Shown here piece after piece: positions 24,711-33,450 of a stretch of DNA of 64,000 bases. The translations under genes and the position numbers were made by a program. The notes under the pieces were generated by a model. That model was not told the DNA's origin. It made no database searches and saw nothing but the letters and a program-made list of their open reading frames with translations. Position 1 is the stretch's first letter. Each line of letters starts with the position of its first letter. Location of the stretch: contig CP137666.1 in assembly GCA_037976565.1 (NCBI GenBank), positions 55,236,740 to 55,300,739 on the forward strand, written 5' to 3'. Origin of the DNA: Mesocentrotus franciscanus. Its lineage: Eukaryota > Echinodermata > Echinoidea > Camarodonta > Strongylocentrotidae.

Positions 24711-26516
24711 CAGGCGCGGATCCATGATTTCTTAGGGGGGACCCAAATTTGAAATTATGCGACCCAAATATTAGTATATACGTAATGGTGACCAGCAGTG
24801 GCGTCATGAGCAAAAACGTTAAGGGGGGACAGGCGAAAATCCGTATCACCCCACTCTTACATGCAGGCCCCGCTGAACGTTTATCAAATTGGGTGTGGGG
24901 GGGGGGAGGCAAAAGTATTTACGATCAGGTAGAGCGTATAGCGTTAATTGGCGTGGGGTCTAGCTAGCTAGGGTCAAAGCCCAGACGCCGGGGTCAGGGG
25001 CGGAGCCCCCAGAAGCTCAGGGGGTATGGGCATTTAATTACGGTCAGATGAGCATATTTTGATACCTTATTTGTGACACTGGCAGGACACTAATTGGCGT
25101 GGGGTCAAGGGGGCGGAGTCCCCAGAAACTCGGGGTTTTAGGCATTATAATTATTAACGTCAGATGAGCATCTAGGGGCCCCCTTAGGGCCCTAGGTGGG
25201 GTCCAGGGGCAGAGCCCCCGGAAGCTCAGGGGTTTGAGGCATTTAATCACGGTCAGATGAGCATATTTTTAATACCTCATTATTTTGTGACACTGACAGG
25301 TCACTATATTCTCTTTTTCTTTCTCTTTTTCTTTCTATTTCACGTTAATATATTTTTTCAAAAAAGTGGGGGGTAGACCTCTAAATAAGCATATTTCTTG
25401 CCTGACTGTAAATTTAAGAATTTGTCATTTTCCAACAAACGCATCTCGGAAAATTATTTCATTTCAGCAACATTTAATTGTAAATCACCGGTATTGAAAT
25501 GGAAATAAACGACGTTTGAATTTTATTTGGGGGGCAACTGTATTCAAGCTTCACCCCAATCAGTACGCCAGTGCCCCCAATCTACACCTTGTTCGCGGGG
25601 AAAATCGCAACTGATCTCCTCCTTTTTTTTTTTTTCTTTCCTTTCCCTTTCTTCTCTCTCTTTTAGGTTTGCTGGGGAGGCAAGGGCCTTTCTGCCCCGG
25701 TCCACACGTTGTTGGCGGGATTAATCGCAACTGATCTCCCTTTTGTTCATCCTTTTCTTTTCTTCTTCCTCTTTTTTGTTCCCTTTTAGCTCTCCTCTTT
25801 CCCTTTCACTTCCTTCTCTCCTTATTTTGGGCGGGGGGGGGGGCAAGGGCCTTCCCCGATCCACAACTTGTTGGCGGGAAAATTGCAAGTGATATCTCCC
25901 TTCTTTTCTTTTCTTCTTTCTCCTTTGGGAAATTATTATTAGCTCTAAATGTCTCATTTTTTCAGAGTGGTTAGATAAAGAACATTGAATTATTTCGATA
26001 TGAAAATCCAAACAAATGTTTTACTCATACCGATTTTCATATATCTGATTAATTTGACCGGACACCGAAAATTTCATTCTTTTTATCAAAAGCTGAAATA
26101 GGAACTACAGGGAAAGTCATATGATCAAACTGATCAAACCTGATGGTTTTGAAATATATTTGGTAAATGGGTCAGCATCCACCAGAATCTGAAGCATGTT
26201 CACTAAACGCTGTAGGTTCTTTGCCGCTTCAGAAATGGCTACTCCACGCACGCGCAAGTGATATCTCCCTTCTTTTCTTTTCTTCTTTCCCTTTATCTCC
26301 TCTTTTCCTTTTTTCTTTCCCTTTCCTCCCTTCTCTCTTATTTTTTTGCTGGGCGGGGGAGGCACGGCCCTTTCGCCCCCGATCTCTTTTTCCCCCTTTT
26401 CTTTTCCTCTTCCTCTTCTGTCTTTCCATTTCTTTCCTCTTTCCCTGTCCCTTCTTTTCCCTCTCTCTCTCTCTCTTTTGGGGGCAAGGCCCGATCGCCC
26501 CCTCGATCCGCACCTG
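24711..26516. mobile_element. Composite non-autonomous hAT element (1.8 kb) with internal patch
   Basis: Ends CAGGCGCGGATCC and GGATCGAGGGGGC-type inverse (plus-strand right end GATCCGCACCTG); flanks CTTGTCGT and GTTGTTGT match 6 of 8. The left half contains the GGGGCGGAGCCCCCAGAAGC tandem units also seen at 11624; the right half consists of three or more units of GATC-CAC-TTGTTGGCGGGA followed by long CT-rich tracts. Positions 25921-26289 are an extra 369 bp not present in the sister element at 44208; without them the lengths are about 1437 and 1409 bp. No transposase. Confidence 0.75.
25921..26253. repeat. Copied patch inside the hAT element, source at 27222-27534
   Basis: From AGCTCTAAATGTC (25940) to CTCCACGCACGC (26253) the sequence repeats 27222-27529 in the same orientation with about 95 percent identity by eye. 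It is bracketed by an exact 36-bp direct repeat of host hAT sequence (25885-25920 and 26254-26289). About 20 bp at the left edge (TCCTTTGGGAAATTATTATT) are not in the source copy. Confidence 0.8.
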
Positions 26517-26589
26517 GTTGTTGTTGTAACAATTTATCCATAACCCCCCCCCTCATTTTTTTTTATGTGTGTGTTTCAGAGCAAACCAC

Positions 26590-27220
26590 CCCCCTCGGTT
26601 TTTTCAAGTGAAAAAAATGATAATAATTTCCCAATTTCCGGGACCAAAAAAAAATTGCTCTTACCCCAACCCCTCCCCCGCTAATTCAGCGGCTAGTGGC
26701 TGAGTCGTTGCGAAATTTTCGGCGCGATTTTCAAATTTAACCCCCTGAAAAAATCCTGCCTGTCAGCTCCCTGCCTATATGGGGCAGAATACAAACTACG
26801 ACCAGGAAGATGCATCTTCCTGCTACGACACCTCAAATGATTTTCTCATATGCCCGCTTTTGTAAGCCAAATCCCTGATACCTGAATACTCGCAGCATAA
26901 AAAGCTCGCCGTACGTGAATCTATCACTAACCGTATACACACATGCACACAGTACGTACCGTACCACTGTACCACGTAAGGCAGTGTGTTGTGTACGTAC
27001 CCGACTATTCACATGTGTACGTTGTGTATTGCGGCTGTGTGTTTGATCCAGAGATATCTTTATGGTTTGATCAGAGATTCATCTCCCTGGTTTGATCATG
27101 GACCTACTACATGGTTTGATGTAGTCCGCAGGTCCGCAAAAAACGCTAGTTTATCCAGGATCAAGAACCTCACAAAAGCACAATTGAAAGCCTGATTTTA
27201 GATCGTAATATCTCGTTTAA
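26590..27220. other. Repeat-derived and unassigned sequence
   Basis: 26600-26765 is a MITE-like fragment whose inverted relative lies at 42845-42970 (shared GCGCGATTTTCAAATTT and CTGAGTCGTTGCGAAA). 26770-27220 has no recognised feature apart from alternating ACGTACG/GTACC motifs at 26950-27000. Confidence 0.4.
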
Positions 27221-27420
27221 AAAAGCTCTAAATGTCTCATATTTTTCTGAGTGGTTAGATAAAAGAACATTCGATATGAAAATCCAAACAAATGTTTTTA
27301 CTCATACCGATTTTCATATATCTGATTAATTTGACCGCCGACACCGAAAATTTCATTCTTTTTTATCAAAAAGCTGAAATAGGAACTACAGGGAAAGTCA
27401 TATGATCAAACTGATCAAAC

Positions 27421-27538
27421 CTGATGGTTTTGAAATATATTTGGTAAATGGGTCAGCGTCCACCAGAATCTGACGCATGTTCACTAAACGCAGGTTCTTC
27501 GCTTCAGAAATGGCTACTCCACGCACGCGCATTGGCAT
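27421..27538 (-). CDS. Candidate small exon of unknown gene (duplicated)
   Basis: On the minus strand an open frame starts MPMRVRGVAISEAKNL and continues RLVNMRQILVDADPFTKY to KPSG, where CATCAG|GTTTGA could be a splice donor. The copy at about 26146-26253 differs by two separate 3-nt insertions that keep the frame, plus a synonymous GAC/GAT change and a missense change. No family is recognised and no following exon was identified, so this could be chance; it is listed because frame-preserving changes are what a coding exon would show. Confidence 0.25.
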
Positions 27539-27899
27539 GACGTCGAAATGCTTGTCATGTCTGCTATGTCGCCCGGGTTTTTGGAGATAAAAAATAGAAA
27601 GGCAGTTACTCGGTCGTTTGGGCTTATGAAACCACTTACGTACCCGTAAATATACTCTTATGTATTAATTAAAGTATCAGTCGTCTTCAAGTTGTAAAAT
27701 ACATATCTCCTGTACGGTTTTAGCACCAGTGATGATAAATATAATTACCCTCCCGAATTTGTTCTGTCCCGTTAGTTCAAAACGGTGTCGGTGAATGTAT
27801 GTTTTGCTGCATGCTGATAGTAGCTAGTGAAGCCTCGGAGGCTCGGTTGTTGAGTTACGTTTTACAGACATGCTTCAATCATATATGATCATTTACGCC

Positions 27900-28015
27900 T
27901 TGGTGCTCATACTCTCCCTTCATCCACCTCTCTTACTCTGTCTCTTTGTGTTTCTCTCTCTACCCCCCCTCTCTCTCTCTCTGTCCCCCTTTCTGTCTCT
28001 CTCTTCTTTCCTCCT
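27900..28015. repeat. CT-rich simple sequence
   Basis: CTCTCTCT/CTGTCTCT tract immediately upstream of the retrotransposon remnant. Confidence 0.7.
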
Positions 28016-28094
28016 CTATGGACATTTCTCATACTTTACAAAAAAATAGCAAATTTTGCATTTCAACATTACACCCTGTTCTGAAAGCACTCTA

Positions 28095-29830
28095 AACCAT
28101 AACCCCATTTGAACTGATCTCGGACCAAGCCCTCACCCTACAATGAGTGACATCAACATCAGTAGCACTGGGATTGCCAAACTCCTCTGGAACCTCAACC
28201 CACATAAGGCTTCTGGTCCAGATGGTGTCCCTGCCAAACTGTTGAAGGAAATTGCTAACGAGATTGCGCCAGCCATCAGCATCCTGTTCCAGGCAACCCT
28301 TGATCAAGGCACTATCCCTGCTACATGGAAGAAGGCCGTGGTGGTTCCACTCTTCAAGAAGGAGCCGATCTTCACCTGCCAACTACAGGCCGATATCTCT
28401 TACAGCCATCCTGTGCAAGCTGTGCGAACATGTGATTCACAGTGCCATCATCAACCACCTGTCTGACCACAGGATTCTATCTGACGCACAACATGGGTTC
28501 AGAAAGAGGCGCTCATGTGACTCTCAGCTCATACTGACCATTGACGATCTGGCCAAAGGAATCGAAGAGAAAGGGCAGACTGACCTGATACTACTGGACT
28601 TCAGCAAAGCCTTTGACAAGGTCTCCCACAGATTGCTCCTACACAAGCTGGAGCACTATGGTGTATGTGGAACAACTCTACTTTGGGTCAAGGACTTCCT
28701 TAGTCATCGAACTCAACAAGTTCTGGTAGACGGCCAAGTCAGCACACAGGCAGATGTTACGTCTGGAGTCCCGCAAGGCAGCGTTCTCGGACCACTTCTC
28801 TTCTTGGCGTACATTAACGATCTCCCAGACTGCGTTAAGAACTCCACAGCAAGACTATTTGCTGATGACTGTGCGGTCTACAAGAGAATCACATCACCTC
28901 AGGATGCTGTACTACTTCAGGACGACTTAGATGCCTTGCAGAAGTGGGAAAGAAAGTGGCTAATGGAGTTCCATCCCTCAGTGCCAAGTTGTTTGCATAA
29001 CAAACAAGCGCAAGCCTACATCTTCAACCTACTCCATCCACGGATTGATCCTTGATGAAGTTCACTCTGCCAAGTATCTCGGACTTAACGTTGACAAAAA
29101 GCTGTCATTCAACACACATGTTGACATCACCACCAAGAAGGCTAACTCCATCCGAGCTCTTCTCCAACGCAACTTCAACAGCTGCAGTCGCAAGATCAAA
29201 GAGGCAACATACAAGACCTATGTGAGACCAATAGTGGAGTTTGCAACAACAGCATGGGACCCACACACTCAACGAAACATCAGGAAGCTAGAACAGGTCC
29301 AAAGAAGCAGCGCAAGATATGTCACCAGCACTTATGACCGCAGATCAAGCGTAACTGCATTACTGAACGATCTACAATGGCCAACTCTCCAGAGTAGGCG
29401 CTGCCAGAGTCGACTTGCTATGCTCTACAGAATCCGCTGGGACCTGGTAGATATCAAGTGGAAACAACACCTCACTGAATCTACGTCGATCACAAGGGGT
29501 CATGGCTCACGTTTCTGGACTCCATACTGCAGCTCACAAGTGTACTCTTCCTCCTTCTTCCAACGCACCAGCAAAGAATGGAACTCTCTGAAGAAAGATC
29601 CACGAGAGTTTGTCTCACTCGATGCCTTTAAAGCGGCATTGAGGAATGGCACCGTCTAGCATGCAGACAAGCTACTTTTTAACTGCACATCACTATACAA
29701 TGTAAATACCTGCACCAGAAATTCTTGTCTGCTCACTATTGGCTGTGCGCGCATCAACCCACAGTGCGTTAATCTTCATTTCATGAAGCCTGCACTTTTC
29801 AGGAAGAAGAAGAAGAAGAAGAACTGAATT
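28095..29830 (+). mobile_element. 5'-truncated non-LTR retrotransposon (Jockey/CR1-like)
   Basis: Encodes the reverse transcriptase half of an ORF2 protein and ends in a (GAA)n tail (about 29800-29823). The endonuclease domain and 5' end are missing, the usual outcome of incomplete target-primed reverse transcription. The coding part is broken by two frameshifts, so it cannot be active. Sequence before 28095 shows no further match. Confidence 0.9.
28113..29659 (+). pseudogene. Reverse transcriptase ORF remnant with two frameshifts
   Basis: Frame 1 (to about 28365) has NLNPHKASGPDGVPAKLL, the finger region. A frameshift near 28362-28372 moves to ANYRPISLTAILCKLCEHVI, then GFRKRRSCDSQL, TDLILLDFSKAFDKVSHRLL (catalytic aspartate), SGVPQGSVLGPLLFLAYIND and RLFADDCAVY (the F-A-D-D catalytic box). 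A second shift near 29020-29050 moves to AKYLGLNVDKKLSFNTHV and the C-terminal thumb region ending at TAG 29657-29659. The motif wording fits the Jockey/CR1 group; the exact clade needs a tree. Confidence 0.88.
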
Positions 29831-29994
29831 TCAGAGCAACTTTGTTGTGAATTGCAATCACAAAGGTGAAACAAGTAAAACAAGTCACACATTCATATGA
29901 AATCAAACAAAACATTTTATTTCAAAAGCATAAAACTTGATAAAAGCTCAGACTTACATGGCACCATGTTCATGATAAGATACATGTGTACCAT

Positions 29995-30237
29995 CAGTGG
30001 CGGATCCAGGGGCCCGGCCCCTCCTGGCACTCAAGGGGTGTAAAAAAATGTGCTCCCTACCCCTACTGAGCGGAAAATCGACCGACACGATTTTCCAATT
30101 TTCAATGGCAAAAAAATGTTGTGCTCACTACCCCCCTCCACTGAGCGGAAAATCGAAATCGACCAGCACGATTTTCAAATTTTCACGAAGTGGGCCCTTT
30201 GGGCCCCATCTCTTGCCGCCGGCTGGATCCGCCCCTG
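29995..30237. mobile_element. hAT MITE (243 bp)
   Basis: Ends CAGTGGCGGATCCAGG and GGCTGGATCCGCCCCTG are inverted repeats and the exact 8-bp duplication TGTACCAT flanks both sides (29987-29994, 30238-30245). Inside are two direct copies of CTGAGCGGAAAATCGA followed by GATTTTC. Non-coding. Confidence 0.9.
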
Positions 30238-30989
30238 TGTACCATGTATAAGTATTTCTTCCCAGCAAGATTAAACAGCAATTCAGACCTAGCTGGCCTT
30301 ATGCATGTTGATAAATACATATACAGTACATATGAGATGAAATGAAGATGGGCAAATCCCAATACAACAAAACTGCTTACAACAGAGTATCTTTTAACAA
30401 TTATTTGAAATTGCATTTATCTATTTATTTCATTATTTGAGAATCTTCATTCAGGATAAACCTGATCAGCAAAGCTGTTTTTCATCATGGTCCTGATTGA
30501 AATACACCACAATGAATGTATGTAAACATTAAAATACATTTCAAAGGTTTGAAATAAAAAAGTTCATGATACACATGTATACAAATATTCATACATAGTA
30601 GTTAAAAAATACAAGGCATTTTGATAATGACAAATTGTAAAATATACAATGTATAAACAAGATAGAACAATTAAGATAAGGATCAATAAAAATAAATCTG
30701 TACCATATCAATTAGCAAGAGAAAAAAGATTAGTAGAACGAGAGATAAAGTCAAAGAGATGTATGGATGGCGAATACAATAAAAGTATATTTATGGAGAG
30801 TACTAAAAATATGTAAGGACGCCCATGGAATATATTTGGCAATTCAATTGGTATGCTTAAATATAATATAATTATAAATTCATGATAAGTTTTTCTCCTT
30901 ATATGTATGTATTGCTTAAAAGTTAAAACACTCTATATTTGGCTTCGGTTGAACAACAAATGTATCAGAATTTCTAGTATTATAAGAAC

Positions 30990-31282
30990 ATGCCTATAAA
31001 ATAAAAATTCAAATTCATTGCACAATCTATCGGGGGCAAGACCGTAAATACATCCATGTATGCTAATGAGGCGAGGAAGTAATCATGCCTTAGCTCAAAC
31101 ATTTGCCATTCAGAAAAAATGCCACATGTGCGGTTAGAGTAATCAAATTTATTTGTAACTATTCCTGCTGTCCGTTTTTTGGAGTTTAAGTATTTATTCC
31201 CTGTTTTTAGAAGAACAGTTTCCCAAACTGAACAAGCGTAATCAATGCAAGATTGTATAGTTGTCTTATATAAGGTGTTCAA
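30990..31282 (-). pseudogene. LINE reverse transcriptase C-terminal remnant
   Basis: Minus-strand reading gives YKTTIQSCIDYACSVWETVL, then LNSKKRTAGIVTNKFDYSN and WQMFELRHDYFLASL. The pattern S-C-I-D-Y-x-C-x-V-W, followed by K-R-x-A-x-x-(I/V) and a W-x-x-x-x-x-R-x-x-Y-x-x block, is the region after the catalytic domain in Jockey/CR1-type elements. Only this piece is recognisable; 30250-30990 may be its decayed 3' part. Confidence 0.65.
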
Positions 31283-31846
31283 TAAATTACTATTTACAGT
31301 GTACAGTTGAGCAAAAGCTTCTTAATGCGTGTACTTTAGACGAAAGTAATTAACATAAATGTTCAATGTGAATATCCCATGTAAGGTGAAAATCTACATC
31401 AACTCCAACTTTCAAGATATCTCACATTACGTACTTGTTTTTAATATATTTCCATCTAGATTAATTTTGAGTTCACCCTTTTGTTTTGAGTTGCACGTCG
31501 AAATAAGCATGACATTTGTTTATGAAAAATTTATTTTTAAACAATTTTTATAATATCAATTATTAATATCATCAATACAAGTTTGTAATATTTAAGCATT
31601 GCTTATTATCCAACTTTATAAACGATGTTATGCATGTAATATTTCAAGGAACAAACATTACAAACAATATAAATAATATGTACATGTACAGGTACTAGAA
31701 ATTCTATTCTGTGGCAAGTTATCACACACTGAAGCCTCGACACATGTCACACATTTCAGTTCAGAATATTGTGATTTTTGTCTTTTGCGTTTAAATTTAA
31801 AACATTTGAAACTAGATGGAACTTCAACTGCGCGCAGTCGAAAATG

Positions 31847-33080
31847 ATGCCTCCGCCATAGAGCAATTTTACAAACCAAAATGGAAGCAATTTTTAAAAT
31901 TCAAGTTTGATTGTAATCCATCTGTTGGTTCTAATGATAACGCGATCACGAGCTATTTTGAGATACATAATGAGCCCTGTGACCTTTGACCTCGTGATCC
32001 CCAAATCTAATCAGTTCATTGACTCTGCAAGATACATACATGACCCAAGTTTGGCGGTAATCCATCAATCGGTTCTTGAGATAATGTGATCACAAGCTAT
32101 TTTGCATACATAATGAGCCCTGTGACCTTAGACCTTTGACCTCGTGACTCCAAAATCTAATCAGTTCATTGCTCTGCAAGATACATACATGGCCCAAGTT
32201 TGGCGGTAATCCATCAATCGGTTCTTGAGATAAAGTGATCACGAGCTATTTTTGCATACATAATGAGCCCTGTGACCTTTGACCTTTGACCTCGTGACCC
32301 CAAAATCTAATCAGTTCATTAGCTCTGCAAGATACATACATGACCCAAGTTTGGCGGTAATCCATCAATCGGTTCTTGAGATAACGCGATCACGAACTAT
32401 TTTTGCATACATAATGAGCCCTGTGACCTTTGACCTTGGACCTCGTGACCCCAAAATCTAATCAGTTCATTAGCTCTGCAAGATACATACATGACCCAAG
32501 TTTGGCGGTAATCCATCAATCGGTTCTTGAGATAACGCGATCACGAACTATTTTTGCATACATAATGGGCCCTGTGACCTTTGACCTTGGACCTCGTGAC
32601 CCCAAAATCTAATCACTTCATTAGCTCTGCAAGATACATACATGACCCGAGTTTGGCGGTAATCCATCAATCGGTTCTTGAGATAACGCGATCACGAACT
32701 ATTTTTGCATACATAATGGGCCCTGTGACCTTTGACCTTGGACCTCGTGACCCCAAAATCTAATCACTTCATTAGCTCTGCAAGATACATATATGAACCG
32801 AGTTTGGCGGTAATCCATCAATCGGTTCTTGAGATAACGCGATCACGAACTATTTTTGCATACATAATGGGCCCTGTGACCTTTGACCTTGGACCTCATG
32901 ACCCCAAAATCTAATCACTTCATTACCTCTGCAAGATACATACATGACCCGAGTTTGGCGGTAATCCATCAATTGGTTCTTGAGATAACGCGATCACGAG
33001 AACCGTACGTACGTACGTACGTACGGACGGACGGACAACCAGAAAACATAATGCCTCCGGCTACGTTGTAGCGGAGGCAT
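31847..33080. mobile_element. Tandem-core element with 3' hairpin (pearl/HINE-like, putative non-autonomous Helentron)
   Basis: The element opens with ATGCCTCCGC (31847-31856) and closes with GCGGAGGCAT (33071-33080). Its architecture is a short left segment, about seven tandem units of ~151 bp (31973-33000), an (ACGT)n(ACGG)n microsatellite (33005-33036), a unique right segment, and a terminal hairpin at 33051-33080 (9-bp stem ATGCCTCCG, a bulged G, a further 4-bp stem, GTT loop). Left end, ~150-bp core repeats, ACGG-type microsatellite and palindromic right end in this order are the layout described for pearl elements of bivalves and related Helentron-associated elements. Classification is by layout, not by sequence search. 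No protein of its own. Confidence 0.65.
31973..33000. repeat. ~151-bp tandem repeat with DR1 motifs, seven copies
   Basis: Unit starts (at CCCTGTGACC) occur near 31973, 32117, 32268, 32418, 32569, 32720 and 32871; spacing is 144 once and then 150-151. The first units are diverged and the last four nearly identical, which suggests recent expansion at one end. Most units contain TGACCTTTGACCT, the reverse complement of AGGTCAAAGGTCA, a perfect direct repeat with one-base spacing of the nuclear receptor half-site; the unit at 32268 has three half-sites in a row. The repeated 60-codon open frames here are a by-product of the repetition. Confidence 0.93.
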
Positions 33081-33284
33081 AAAAAAAGAGTGTAATTCAT
33101 ATGGTGAACTTTACTTCTGTACTTCAGACGACAGGCATTACAAATACAGTCATGATTCGTAATGGAAGGATATTTGCTGTGTATCAAATTGGCTATTTCA
33201 ACAGATTGTATTGCGCATAAGTGGGTATATGTTGTTGATGATCTATCGCATATATTGCACATGGTACACATGTAGATGGTCCAC

Positions 33285-33450
33285 ACCAAGTTACTCTAGC
33301 TGCTGACGTTGATAAAGAAGCCCTTGATGATAAAGCATTGGATGGTGAAGCCGTTGATGATGATGATAGAGCTGTCAATGATGATGTAGCCGATGATGAT
33401 GGAGATGACGTCGATGATGGAGCCGTAAATGATGGAGCCGTTGACGACTG
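33285..33450 (+). repeat. Cryptic GATGAT / GAAGCCGTTGAT simple sequence
   Basis: About 165 bp of diverged GATGATGNN trinucleotide-like sequence. Read forward it would give an acidic, read backward an isoleucine- or serine-rich peptide; neither looks like a normal domain, so it is treated as simple sequence that may overlap the end of the putative gene on the minus strand. Confidence 0.55.

Noticed and set aside
31973..33000. CRISPR-like array
   Set aside because: Units are contiguous with no unique spacers, and the genome is animal.
32279..33071. Five consecutive 60-codon open frames
   Set aside because: They repeat with the 151-bp unit and overlap its boundaries; a product of the tandem repeat, not genes.
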